Below, piece after piece: positions 19,791-30,210 of a DNA stretch of 39,001 bases (position 1 is its first letter; each line of letters opens with the position of its first letter). The DNA is from Reticulitermes lucifugus (taxonomy: Eukaryota; Arthropoda; Insecta; Blattodea; Rhinotermitidae), in assembly GCA_026260175.1 (NCBI GenBank), contig JAKCWW010002169.1, positions 21,815 to 60,815 on the forward strand. Direction: 5' to 3'. The notes beneath the pieces were generated by a model. That model saw only the letters and a program-made list of their open reading frames with translations. It was not told the origin of the DNA and made no database searches. The position numbers and the translations under genes are program-made.

Positions 19791-21290
19791 GCCTGTTCTT
19801 CCTTCAAAAGTCAAAATGCGCACAAAGTTGCAGGACCCTCATCTAAATGACACAGCAACGTTCATGGCCGCTGTGGTGGTGATACGGATGGTAGAAAACT
19901 AAGGAAGTATGCACGTGAGGTGGTCTGTAATTGTACAACAGTACAGCTGAGTTCATGGAAATTCTTTCGTTGACTTTAAGCTGTTAAATGGGGCAGTACG
20001 CACACAAAATTAAACATGAACATGACCGCACCTGCAATCCAGCAAGGTAGGCTACAGAAAAAATAAAATGTCTACCAAACATCAGACCTATAATATCAGT
20101 ACCTACTCATATAGTTGACAAATTACGAAACGAATGAACGACTGCATGTTTACTCCTCCACCAAGCAAAACGTGCAGTTCTCTGCTCTATTTCCAGTGTG
20201 CCGCGAAAAAGGAAATGAAATGTCCCAAGAGTGTCACGAGCATCAGCATCAGCAGCAGCTCAATCATTGCTCTAATGGCTACGGTGGGTTTTGTTTTTGC
20301 CCCGCACTCTATTGCCTCGGCCTTCCCGAGCAAGTGTCATGGTAGCATTTCACGCCAGGTTATACACGACAGCTAACTTTCTGTAAGTCATTCGGCGTAA
20401 AACAAAACACCTTTCACCATAAATGTTTAAGACGAACCCGGATGTGATTAAAGAACCGTCATTCCTCTAAGTCGAATATCTCACGTAATTTAAGGCAGAA
20501 ACTTCCGTTTGTTCAGTGCATCCCGTTACTGCAATCAAGAATAGAAAATGTTCACAACGAGCTTCCTTGCTAGACGACAGACAGCTGTTCCATACACGCA
20601 CTGCTGTACCACATGCAAGCTTTCGTGTATGCTACCAGCTCCCATTTGGTTAGTCGTAAGTCTTACGGGTTGCAGATGTTAAAACCGAGCATGACCGCGA
20701 GTGCAAACGGCAGCATTTTGTGATGGAATGTGCAGTTCACACGTCTCCGTTTAACGCTGTTAGAGATGCCATTTTCACTGACACGACGAATCTTCACTCC
20801 TCTCTAACCCTAATCGCAGAAATCACTGGCAATGGAAGTGTACTGACAAATTTATGGGCGGAACTGGTCTTCATATGACAGCAGTCATCGTATTTGAATG
20901 TCGCTTTGCCACACAGATCTAAAATTATAACGCGTATTGACCACACACACTTTTGTGCGCAAGGCGTGACTGACCATGAAGTACAGTTATGGATTACTTT
21001 TGTGATTCCTTATCAATGCCCTTTATAACCTCGTAACGACACATTTAATTTCCACAGTCGTAAGGATTTCATTCAGAGTTACTTATTTTATAACTTTTTG
21101 TGAACCATTTATTTATTTATTTTTAGTTTATTTACATGTGCTTCCAGTAGCTTAGCTTACATAGTGTCGAATGGTTGGATGATGAAAGGATAACGATTTG
21201 GAAAGAATGCTGAAGAAAAAGGTCGTGGCCTATTTTAGGTACTATCGCATTTGCAACACTAAGATAAACCATAAAACCACGTCAGGATAG
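19791..21290. other. Unannotated stretch
   Basis: I see no gene in these 1.5 kb. Two overlapping plus frames at 20115-20376 lack domains; the serine/histidine-rich segment there comes from a CAGCAT-type repeat patch near 20239-20262. A TTTA run lies near 21110-21124. Confidence 0.5.
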
Positions 21291-21292
21291 AA

Positions 21293-21365
21293 GATGCACT
21301 CGAGATTCAAACCGAGTACCTCTTGAATACGTGTATAGCGGTACCGACATACCAACCTAATCAGT
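21293..21365 (-). repeat. tRNA-like SINE head or tRNA pseudogene
   Basis: On the minus strand it shows an A-box-like TTAGGTTGGTATGTCGG (21344-21360) and a B-box-like GGTTTGAATCTC (near 21302-21312) at tRNA spacing. It is decayed and adjoins, tail to head, the plus-strand SINE at 21400. Confidence 0.45.
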
Positions 21366-21399
21366 AAGAAAAAATATATTGAAACAAGAACTCGGAAGC

Positions 21400-21670
21400 C
21401 GATCCCGGTGGCCGCGTGGTCTAAAGCGTGGGTCTGCAGCTCCTCGCTTGCTGGGACTGCGGGTTCGAATCCCGCCGGGGGCATGGATGTCTGTCTCTTG
21501 TAAGTGTTGTGTGTTGTTAGGTACAGGTCTCTGCGTAGGGTCGATCACTCGTCCAGAGGAGTCCTACCGAGTGTGGTGTGTTAGTATGATCTGGAAACGT
21601 CAACAATGAGGAGGGCTAGGCCCACTTGGGCTGCTGAGCCATAAAAAACTCAGAAGGGGGCTACTTTGCA
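21400..21670 (+). mobile_element. tRNA-derived SINE
   Basis: The head has an excellent A box, TGGCCGCGTGGTCTAAAGCG, and an excellent B box, GCGGGTTCGAATCCCGC, at tRNA spacing. The body runs through CTGTCTCTTGTAAGTGTTGT and CGATCACTCGTCCAGAGGAG to a tail near GGGCTGCTGAGCCATAAAAA. Read on the minus strand, the head gives the spurious peptide MPPAGFEPAVPASEE, a hallmark of automatically predicted 'proteins' in cockroach genomes. The promoter boxes are the least decayed in the window, so the copy may be fairly young. I could not find a clear target-site duplication. Confidence 0.75.
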
Positions 21671-24600
21671 GGGGATAACAACAGTCAATAACAAGTGTAC
21701 ATTTCGTTATCGACTAAGCCCCTGGAATTTGTGGTCACGCCCTCGTATATATTCTTTAAGAAGCAAGTTCCGTAACACCCGTGCTAGTGTGCGCATGCGC
21801 CTTTCCTCTCACTAATAAAACCTGAACAATAAGAAAATGGAAAGAATACACGACGGGACGGAAATTAGTTAAATGATTTAACTGTTTCAGCTGGATGTGG
21901 GACTAATGTGAGGCACATTTTCTTCGTATACGGGAAAGTTCCCATACAAAGAAGTTTTGACCATTTTAAATTTTATGCACATGGAAATATCTCAGGTGAA
22001 GTGGACGTCACCAGTATCTTGCAATTTGTTTAAACATCACTCGGTTCAAAGAAAGAGTTAAGATATCGGGAAAGATGTACAGATCAAGGATTTCACTGAC
22101 AACAATATTAAGAAGGAGATAACTGGCTGAATCACACATAGATATTAAATACAAATGTCTCATTTTAAAACAAGACATTACAGGCTATGAAAACACACTT
22201 AGACTGTTCCAGTGTGGTGACAGGGCTCACAGTATTACCTAGTATTCCTCAATGTACTACTACTACTACTACTACTACTGCCGCCGCCACCCAATCACCA
22301 CTATATTACCATCACCGCCGTTCAAAGTCAGAACTATTAAAAGACCTTTCAGACCCGCTCAATAGAGCTTCAGCTCCAAATATCCTTCGTCTATTTTTTA
22401 ATAAATCTCGGAAATAGTAAATCCAGTACACGTGAGATAATATTCAACGGGGTCCCTCTTCGCCACGGCAAGGTCCGTCCTCGATTGTGATCGAACACTG
22501 CCCAAAACGCAGAAAAACGAACGGCCATTTAGGTGATTTTGTAAAACTGTATTTTATAAAATACGTTTATTTTGTGTCGATGATTAGTCACTGCAGATAT
22601 AAATGTGTCACAAACCTCATGAACACTACGGGCCTTACACTACACGCAGATACAAACTGATATTGGCATTTCGTTAGATATTCATTAAGCCGAAAAACGC
22701 TTCAAATGAAAGGAGGAAGTCTGCATTGGACTTACAATGCAGGATGAACAGTTTTGGGGGGAAATATTCCGTTTGAGTTGTATAAAAATTAACACTGGAC
22801 CAATACGGATCAAATTCACCCGAGAAATTTTCGTTAAAAATAATTTGACAAAGGCAGTTGTGTTGTTTCTGAGATGAAATATACAGACGGATGTTACCTT
22901 AAAATTATGTGTTAGTTTTATACACTTTGTGCACAAGCAGAATGAACAAACTTTGGATAAAAGTTCGAATATTCTACATTTTGCCCGGATACCTCAGGAA
23001 ACGATTTTTGCCCCGTGACCTTGAATTTAACAGCTGCATATAGTGTTACAAGAACACTCCCAAATCTGTTAAGCAGAACAAATGATCATGACTGCGGAGT
23101 TCGACCGTACCCAGCGTACTGCACGGGGTACTACGGTCACCGCTATATCATTCAGCAATTCTGCTCTCACTGTAAAGTGTGACACTAAGGGGATACCAAC
23201 GGCTCTTGAAGGCAGTCAAAGGCGTGATTCTGAAACATATTATTTGCGTTTGAGATACAGGAGTGGGCTACTTTACCGGCTGCGGAAGCTAGTACGAATA
23301 TTCTGATGGATGCACATTCTAATCTATGCATTCCACATAAGCCTATCTTACAGTTACCAGCACTGCGTGGTATGAAGGCGGCAATGCTTATTTTGGACGC
23401 TGGACGGATAACTAGCAGCCCATGACAGTGATACGGTGGTGCACATCGGTCCTCTGAACTCGTGTGGCAGGCACTGTCTCTGATCACGGAGCTGCAACTT
23501 CCGGGAAACTACAGTTCCTTCCTCCTCGACGCCAGCCTGTTGTGCTATGCGACCAACAAACCACAATTATGGTCGCTGTCACTTCCTTTAAATTGTTTTT
23601 CTTTTCCTCGTTTGAAGAGGAATTATTGGAACAAACAGGGGGTTATAAAAGGAAGCTGGGAAAACATCCAAATTAAGATTCGCTATTATTCTGTAATCCA
23701 AAATTAAATTATAATTACCGTCAGTTCGTATAGGGCAGAATCTATGGCAAAATTCTATTCGACAACTTTTGGCATGATACACCAAATGTGCATCTGCAGT
23801 ATCGGCACGTGACCAAGTAGTGTACGTGTACGACGCTTTTCGTGCCTTGTGCACATTACATGCAGTCATGTTCGTGACGGCGAATTCTGGGCAACACGTT
23901 CCCGTTGCAAAAAGTCGGCAACGTCGGTGCGCTGCACAGTCTGCGACTCCTACCAGCATCCCGATCACCGGCTACGTGGATGACCCGAATCGGGCACAAA
24001 CCGAAGGATTTGAGACGGTGCTCGACATAACATCAACTTCCTTACCTTCAGTTTTCCCGCGATTCTGAGACGACTTTTTCACATTTTAAAATACCTTAAC
24101 TCAGGGCGTGTCTTATATTTACTGGCGTCTAAGAATCGAAGTCGAAAAATTGTACATTGTAAGCGAAAGGATACAAGGAAAATCTTCATGTCCATAACAC
24201 TAGACATAGGGTAATAATACAAAGAGAGCCACAAAGGATATTCCGAGTATTTCTATGCACTTCCGTGGTTTAAAATGTCGTTATGTGTAACAAAGCATAA
24301 AGCACCTAATGGGAGCTTAGAAGCAGAAAATAACAAGTGGGTTTGACATTAAATAATACTCTGCGATGAAGAGAAATCGGTCAGCATACACAGCTACGCC
24401 AGTGCCAAATGCTGCGTCTTGAAACCTTCCGTACAACCAACACCTGGGAAGCTGGGGCTCCGCATTTGGCAGCGTCGAACCTTCAGTTATCGTACTTCAA
24501 GAACTACCGCATTACAAATGCATCTGAGGGCACAGAAGATAACATCTTACGGGAAAACCCTGATCTTGACAGCCCTGGGTTAAGAAGCGACTCGGAGCGT

Positions 24601-24730
24601 GAGAGTCGACGCAAAACCGAAGACGACAGTGAATAGTCACACTGAATATAAAGCTTCAGTCTTGTGTTGGTTTATGTTTGTTAAGATGAGGAAGTTTTAT
24701 GTTTGAATATTCGTAATTCCTACTGAAATA
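21671..24730. other. Unannotated stretch
   Basis: No recognisable gene in 3 kb. An ACT/GCC simple repeat lies at 22255-22290. Several open frames of 70-126 codons near 23080-24640 overlap on both strands and have no family resemblance that I can name. Confidence 0.5.
22255..22290 (+). repeat. (TAC)n followed by (CCG)n
   Basis: About eight TAC units at 22255-22279 pass into three CCG-type units. Read directly. Confidence 0.9.
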
Positions 24731-24736
24731 GAAATA

Positions 24737-24801
24737 CACGCACTCTTGATTTATTAATAGGTTTCCAGGAAAGCAGCACACACACACACACACATATATA
24801 T

Positions 24802-24836
<35 letters not shown>

Positions 24837-24899
24837 AAGTATAAAGCAGTATATATATATATACTGCTTTCCTGAAAACCTTTTAATAAAGAGTGCGTG
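24737..24899. mobile_element. Fold-back element with CA/TA loop
   Basis: The left arm (24737-24776) and right arm (24864-24899) are inverted copies sharing CACGCACTCTT, an AGGTTT[CT]C block and AGGAAAGCAG; the left arm carries a six-base insertion. The loop holds CA repeats (24776-24818) and TA repeats, with a nested perfect 28-bp palindrome (24843-24870). It is non-coding, and the class is unknown. Confidence 0.7.
24776..24836 (+). repeat. Compound (CA)n(TA)n microsatellite
   Basis: Alternating CA and TA blocks, read directly, fill the loop of the fold-back element. Confidence 0.9.
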
Positions 24900-25882
24900 T
24901 TACAATCGAGGGAATACAGTACGCCCAATTCCTATTTTCTTAAAATACCCAAAACAAAAATACATTCCAGTACCAAGTTTTTCGTAAGTAGAGTTAATGC
25001 GATTTACTTCTTATATTATCACAAAAACAACGTGGCATTGAAAGAATATTCACGTGGAAGACTTTTTAAAGCAAACCTAAGCAACTCCTGAAATGATGTC
25101 GACTATACTGTCTGTTTGCTGTCCTGCTTAGAGCAGGACTTCTGTTCACTTGACGTTGCGGTTATTTTCTTAGAGTCACTGTACCTTAACGCGAGAGAGA
25201 GAGAAGAAAAAAATGCACGCAAGTTAGGACAGTTCAAAGGTTTGATTCTATTTGTAATTATGTTACGAGTACCATTACTGAAGGTTACGAGTGGGAAGAG
25301 AAACGTTCAAATGGTTTGGCGAACCGAAAAAAAAACACCCACCCCCCACCCACACACCGTAGAGAATAACTTTAAGGCAAACCGATATATCCACCGCCTT
25401 CGCTTATCGTATAACTGCAGGCATAGTCAGTGTTCGACGGAGACGTGTGCGTCTTATTCAGACCAGACAAAGGTAACGGAACCTGCCACTCCCGACAGCA
25501 AACCAAACGAAAGTTCACCTGTGAGTGCATGATCCTGAACTCAAGCAACAGCCAGCTTACAAGTGACCGTGTTAGTCGGTCCCTTCGTGCAGATTCAAAG
25601 AAGAAACGCATTTATCTGTGTTACATGCATGTGACTGGTGAATCAGATAAATCACTCTGACATCATCTTGCCTCTTCAATCATGCTATCTTTCGTCGCAT
25701 GTGGATTGCACACGATCATTGTACACGTTTTAAAAAATATACTTTCGTTAACTTCATTCCATTATCCCGATAACTGGCACCATGCTGGATGTACGAACTC
25801 CTTGAGAGCTATATGAAATAGGTATCAAATAAGTGTTTGCTTCATTACACTACAATCTGTGTTACCTAGACCAGTTCTCCCC
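24900..25882. other. Unannotated stretch
   Basis: I see no gene. A C-rich patch lies near 25336-25359. The plus frames at 25116-25532 and 25430-25660 have no recognisable domain. Confidence 0.5.
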
Positions 25883-25911
25883 GTGATTTCAGGCTTGCGC
25901 CGCGATGTTGA

Positions 25912-26120
25912 TGAGATCTGCGCTCTTCTGGGTTATTACGCAGCGTCGAATGATAATCCTTTACCGACGTTTCGGGACGACGTATCGGTCCCATCTTCAA
26001 GGGTCAAGGGGTAAAGAAACATCCTTGACCCTTGAAGATGGGACCGATACGTTGTCCCGAAACGTCGGTAAAGGATTACCATTCGACGCTGCGTAATAAT
26101 CCAGAAGAGCGCAGATCTCA
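25912..26120. mobile_element. Near-perfect fold-back element (98-bp arms)
   Basis: The arms 25912-26009 and 26023-26120 are inverted copies of equal length with only three mismatches seen, around a 13-bp loop. Both contain TTTACCGACGTTTCGGGAC and TATCGGTCCCATCTTCAAGG. One strand translates as RSALFWVITQRRMIILYRRF, the other as EICALLDYYAASNGNPLPTF, peptides I know as spurious repeat products in cockroach annotations. The sequence TGATTTCAGGCTTGCGCCGC just left of the arm belongs to the same family (compare 27929), so the full element is longer and this copy is asymmetric. The low divergence suggests recent insertion or gene conversion between arms. Confidence 0.8.
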
Positions 26121-26310
26121 GTTCTCGTCTTCATGTAAAGTGCCCGATACTTATGCCCGATTTTAACCAAATCTGGAGTTTCTCGACAGATTTTCGTAAA
26201 AGTCCTCAATATCAAATTTCACGAGAATCCGCTGATACATGCGGCCAGACAGACGGACGGACAGACATGACGGAGCTAATAGGCGCTTTTCGCGACTTAT
26301 GCGAACGCGC
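26121..26310 (+). repeat. Probable repeat with GACGGACGGACAGAC block
   Basis: ATCAAATTTCACGAGAATCC followed by a CAGACAGACGGACGGACAGA block is a combination I associate with insect interspersed repeats. It directly abuts the fold-back element and may be part of the same insertion. Class and boundaries are uncertain. Confidence 0.35.
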
Positions 26311-26514
26311 CTGAAAAAGGAGTTCATACAATTTAAATATCTGAAAACAGTTCATGAATTGCATTTTTATAAGCTCGCAACAAGTCAAAAGCCCACAATC
26401 ACTAAATGTACAAAATCCGATTAGGAATCAAAGCAAACAAATTTTTGACGAGTGAAGTGTCAGAAGACAAATGTTAAGGTAAGACAAAGTAAGTCCCCGT
26501 GTTTAAGCACCACG

Positions 26515-26705
26515 CCAGGAAGCTGCAGGTAAGGTGTGTGATCCAATGTGGCAGACGTTTCTCCCACATGCATCCACTGACTAGGAGGATGGGTGGGCCA
26601 AAGGGCAGGTGTGGACTTGATGACCAAGGGATAAAGCCCAGCCTCTGCCGGGAATTGAATTCCGGTCGTCCATCCCGCAACCCATTACTTTCTCGGGCAC
26701 ATAAC
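26515..26705 (-). repeat. SINE copy, decayed
   Basis: Read on the minus strand a tRNA-like head segment with a B-box-like GGAATTCAATTCCCGGC is followed by GGGCTTTATCCCTTGGTCAT, then TTTGGCCCACCCATCCTCCT and ATGTGGGAGAAACGTCTG. The order parallels the 31636-31905 copy. The plus translation CRELNSGRPSRNPL shows the tRNA-like part. No target duplication was found. Confidence 0.5.
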
Positions 26706-27320
26706 ATCAATCCGAAACACACTTTCTACACCAACACGTGTAAGACGTGTCATGACTTTCACAGTAATGACACGACACTTCTGCAGGTAACTCGGGGGCC
26801 GACAATTTTGACCAAACAGCGTACACCTAATTTGATATTATTTCGAATGCGACGATCTGTAACCTATTCATCGCAAAAATCGCCACAAATTGCTCTGTTC
26901 TTAACAACTTGTCTGGACACTTTTAAGAACAATAAGACAATCACCTGTCAGGGTTGATGGTAAAAGGCTAATGCAGCCTAACTTCACATGTCGCAATCAT
27001 GCCTTCATTTTTAAGTGACTGCTTAGAACATCCCAACAACTGTTATTTCACCGTTACAGTACATTATTACCGCATTTAAACCATGACCGGAACACCTTTC
27101 CACTCTACAGAAGAACTGCTCCACATGTTTGTTTGCTTGGCTGCTTTAGTTCAACAACTTGCTCATAATTCGAAGCCAGTGGCTATGGTCATTAGTGGCT
27201 TTGCGTTTACGACCAGCGAACTCCCATTCTTTGGTCGGGGTTGTCTTAAAATAAACCGTAGTAAAATAATGACATTATTTCAGTCTTCCATTATACTTCA
27301 CTGCAGTCTACTGTAACCTT
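26706..27320. other. Unannotated stretch
   Basis: I see no gene. A plus frame of 77 codons (27083-27316) has a hydrophobic start and no known domain. Confidence 0.5.
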
Positions 27321-27329
27321 GAGGTTTTC

Positions 27330-27492
27330 GCTCTTCTGGGAAGTTGGGCGGCGTAGGTTGGTAGTTGGTTACCGACGTTTCGAGACTATATTAATCCCAC
27401 CTTCAAGGATCAAGCAGATAAGGACTTCTTAAACTTCAAGATATCGGTAACCAACTAACAACCTACGCCACGCCACCATCCAGAATAGCAAA
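27330..27492. mobile_element. Degenerate fold-back element, related to 25912-26120
   Basis: The left arm (GCTCTTCTGGGAAGTTGGGC to GGTTACCGA, 27330-27375) and right arm (ATCGGTAACCAACTAACAAC to CAGAATAGCAAAG, 27443-27492) are inverted copies. The wording GCTCTTCTGGG...ACCGACGTTTCG...CCACCTTCAAGG follows the 25912 element, but internal words differ strongly. It is therefore an older copy or a sister subfamily. Confidence 0.6.
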
Positions 27493-27928
27493 GACCTGAA
27501 CTATACTGCAGTGGAAGCCTGAAGTCTCCTACAGCAACCTTAGCTGCCACATGAACATGCAAACACCCAACACATCATTAAATCCAGACTAAAAACGGAA
27601 CATTATAGCACACGCCTTGTTATATTATTTACCGCCGTTGAGCCGCATGGTGATCACTATGCATTACACAACCGAAGATCGTTTAGCAATCAGACCAGAT
27701 TTGAAGAAGCGTAGGGAGAAATGTGAGGAGACATGATTTTATACGTACGTATTACATATTTGGTTAAGTTTCGAAAGGGGAAACCTCGACTGAATAAAGA
27801 CCGGACTAGTTATTTTTCAGTTCCCCGCTCCAGCAGTAACTAATCTAAACATCCTGTCCTGTCCCTCGTGTAACGGCCCCGTACGTTCGGCCAATCCCTC
27901 TCTCAGCGAGTACTAACGAACAGCAGCA

Positions 27929-28040
27929 CGATTTCAGGCTTCCGCCGAGTTGTAAATGAGGTCTTCGCTCTTCTCGGATATTGTGCAGCGTTGATTGCTA
28001 GTTCGTTATCGGCGTTTCGGGACAGCCTATCGTACCCAGT
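27929..28040 (+). repeat. Single-arm copy of the fold-back family
   Basis: CGATTTCAGGCTTCCGCCG, TCGCTCTTCTCGG, GCAGCGTTGATTGCTAGTTC and CGGCGTTTCGGGACAG parallel 25883-25975 over the left half, with no right arm. It preserves the outer segment (GATTTCAGGCTT) that lies outside the palindrome at 25912, which shows that the family has unique outer sequence. Confidence 0.55.
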
Positions 28041-28480
28041 TTCTGCTCAGCGAGAGGTCCTGGATACTATTCCCGGCCTCATGAGATACTTTACAGGAGA
28101 TGAAGCTAAAATAAACACGCCTTAGTCATAATACAGCTACACCTTCGCCAGATTACGTGTAGGCTACTGTAACATACGTACACAGCGCACAAAATTCAAA
28201 TCAGCTCTTGGCTCCATACAAAGTCAACTTGATCCCCCTTATATCACATCGAAATTCTATTATATTCGTATATGTATAGGTCTAAGAGCTGATAGTGAGG
28301 TCGTATCCACGTATCGGTACGTGTACCCGTAGTATTTTTAAGCTGGTAGACGACTGTGTGTGTGTGTGTGTGTGTCAATGACACATACTGAACTGTCAAG
28401 ATACACCATTGATGTAGATACGTCATGCATTACAATACTTGATTTAACTCCATGAGGCCGAGTCCATCTTTAGAAGCTCG
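28041..28480. other. Unannotated stretch
   Basis: I see no gene. A GT microsatellite lies at 28355-28375. Confidence 0.5.
28355..28375 (+). repeat. (GT)n microsatellite
   Basis: Ten GT units, read directly. Confidence 0.95.
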
Positions 28481-28484
28481 GATA

Positions 28485-28555
28485 GTCAAGAAATTCCCCG
28501 CCGTTTATAAAACCCAAAGGCTCATTATCATGTTCAAAAGAGCCCAAATGTATCA
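28485..28555 (-). repeat. LINE 3' UTR fragment
   Basis: GTCAAGAAATTCCCCGCCGT, TTATAAAACCCAAAGG and CTCATTATCATGTTC parallel 11890-11950 and 14209-14260. No coding part is attached. Confidence 0.5.
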
Positions 28556-29073
28556 GAAGAGGGGCCAGTAACAGGTTACTATCCACGGAAATCAACTTTC
28601 AGATTCGTTACAAGGTAAGGCATTTCCTATCAGCTTCTCAAGGACTCTGTCCCTTTTTAGTTTTGCACTGCCCTACTGCCCATATATTACAATAGTAGGC
28701 TATCGTGCGTAATGGGCAGCGATAGTTGAAGTGGCTAGTTCCAGAATGGCAGGTTCCACTTTTATATAAAACGGATATGGATTTAACCAATTTACTGCGA
28801 ATTAGACACGGCCATGGATGATTAAGTACACGTACTCCACTCTTCGTCTAAAGACGTGAGGTAACGGCAAGTCCAGCAATGATAACCTGACCACTTGGTC
28901 ATACAATCTGTGCATCATGAAAATGACAATGCAGCTACTTCATGTAAAGAAGTCACAAGTCACAAATCTATACAGCGTACACAGTATTAACCTACTGCGC
29001 TTCTTGCAGGTTCTACTCAATTTACTGTTCCCAGCGTCCTCTCTTTTCCTTACACCTAATTCGAGAACAACAA
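28556..29073. other. Unannotated stretch
   Basis: I see no gene or recognisable repeat. Confidence 0.5.
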
Positions 29074-29117
29074 CTACGCGCCACTCTTAACGTCGCGACG
29101 TTAAGAGTGGCGCGTAG
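29074..29117. repeat. Perfect 44-bp palindrome, no loop
   Basis: CTACGCGCCACTCTTAACGT plus CG (29074-29095) is followed directly by its exact reverse complement (29096-29117), with the centre at CG|CG. It is CpG-richer than its surroundings. It shares its last base with the next palindrome. Confidence 0.95.
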
Positions 29118-29150
29118 AAGTTTCGTACCGACGCGTCGGTACGAAACTTC
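29117..29150. repeat. Perfect 34-bp palindrome, no loop
   Basis: GAAGTTTCGTACCGACG (29117-29133) is followed directly by its exact reverse complement (29134-29150). It has a different sequence from the palindrome before it, so the pair is not a duplication. Confidence 0.95.
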
Positions 29151-29169
29151 CCTTACACTTGCTGACATT

Positions 29170-29300
29170 AACCAGTTCCATAGAACAGAGTCCTTCTTCA
29201 GAAGCTAACTTCTGACCAGCCGACCAAGCAGTTCTCTGTCATTTATAAACGCAGAGGTTCATTGGTGTGTATAAACGCCCGCCAATAGACGTTTTCCTGA
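29170..29300 (-). repeat. LINE 3' UTR fragment
   Basis: TCATTTATAAACGCAGAGGT, TCATTGGTGTGTATAAACG and CCCGCCAATAG parallel the 3' UTR at 11905-11965 (TTTATGGAACCAGAAGGTTC, then CCCGCCACTTG). It begins 20 bp after the double palindrome. The coding tail is absent or unrecognisable. Confidence 0.45.
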
Positions 29301-29870
29301 ATGGAATCCAACACACACCCTCAGCCCCTATTCCTTCACAATAATGTGGCATCTTCTTCCAGGTTTTAAAACTACAATAATGCCCATTTCATCCTCCTCA
29401 CTTGATTAATACTAGCAATATTATGTGCAAAGTACAAATGATGGAGCTCCTTGTGTTACTTTCCACGTTCTGTCATTTCTCCGTCCCATTTGGGTTACAA
29501 TATTATTCTCAATGCGTAATCTCAAACATCCCCAATTTATATTCTACCCTTAGGCTGACAAACGAAGTTTCAAACCACACATTAAATAAAAAAGAGGCAC
29601 TCTGTAACAGTTCGTAGTGTGCTGATTTGGGGGGGGTGTGTGTGTGTGTGTGGGACTTTTAACATCTTCTCAAGTGCGCGGCAAAAGTACGAAAACTAAA
29701 GCAGTTTGACAACAATGGCACATAAAATCGCATGTTATGTTAAACAGTTATTTAGGCTTTCATTTTGTCGTAAGGAACATCACGGACAGCAAGATTCGCA
29801 ACAGACGACGGACAGCAGACCCGATCACTGGTCTCCCGACAAGTGTTGAGCCGATAAGCTCCTAGTTCAC
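29301..29870. other. Unannotated stretch
   Basis: I see no gene. A G tract followed by GT repeats lies at 29629-29652. A 71-codon plus frame (29402-29617) lacks a domain. Confidence 0.5.
29629..29652 (+). repeat. (G)8(TG)n simple repeat
   Basis: Eight guanines run into TG repeats; read directly. Confidence 0.9.
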
Positions 29871-29879
29871 ACCAGTACT

Positions 29880-30210
29880 GCAGATCATCACCATGTAAGA
29901 ACCACATTTTCTGAAGATCCATTTCAACATGATCCTCCCATCTACAAATACGTACTGCCTTCCGCTTTCAGACTAACATTCTGTACGCATGTATCATCTC
30001 TCCCATGAGGGCAACATCCTTGCCCGTCTCATCATTCTTGACCTAATTATCTCACAATACATTACGAACAGTAGATCATACAATCCATGAGGTGCCTCAC
30101 TGCAATTTCCTTCGTCCTCCTGTTCCTCTCTGATAGGAATTTTCTCAAGAGTTCGTCCTCAAATACCCTCAATCCAATTCGTTTCCATAGGATCAAAGAC
30201 CCTGGTTTGA
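29880..30210 (-). mobile_element. LINE RT C-terminal fragment
   Basis: The minus-strand translation gives LRVFEDELLRKFLSERNRRT, then IIRSRMMRRARMLPSWERM and IHAYRMLV, with stops between. This follows, in order, RVFENKVLRKIFGAKRDE, RRMRWAGHVARMGE and NAYRILVGKPEG. It covers more of the domain than the other copies but is decayed, and the GRPRRRWED part is barely recognisable. Confidence 0.7.

Noticed and set aside
23588..23968. 126-codon minus frame with several cysteines
   Set aside because: The cysteines do not form a spacing I recognise, and plus-strand frames overlap most of it.
24409..24636. 75-codon plus frame ending in an acidic, serine/arginine-rich tail
   Set aside because: The composition is coding-like, but there is no domain, no splice context and no promoter evidence.
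26499..26957. 152-codon open frame on the plus strand
   Set aside because: Its first part is the antisense translation of a SINE copy, and the rest has no recognisable domain.
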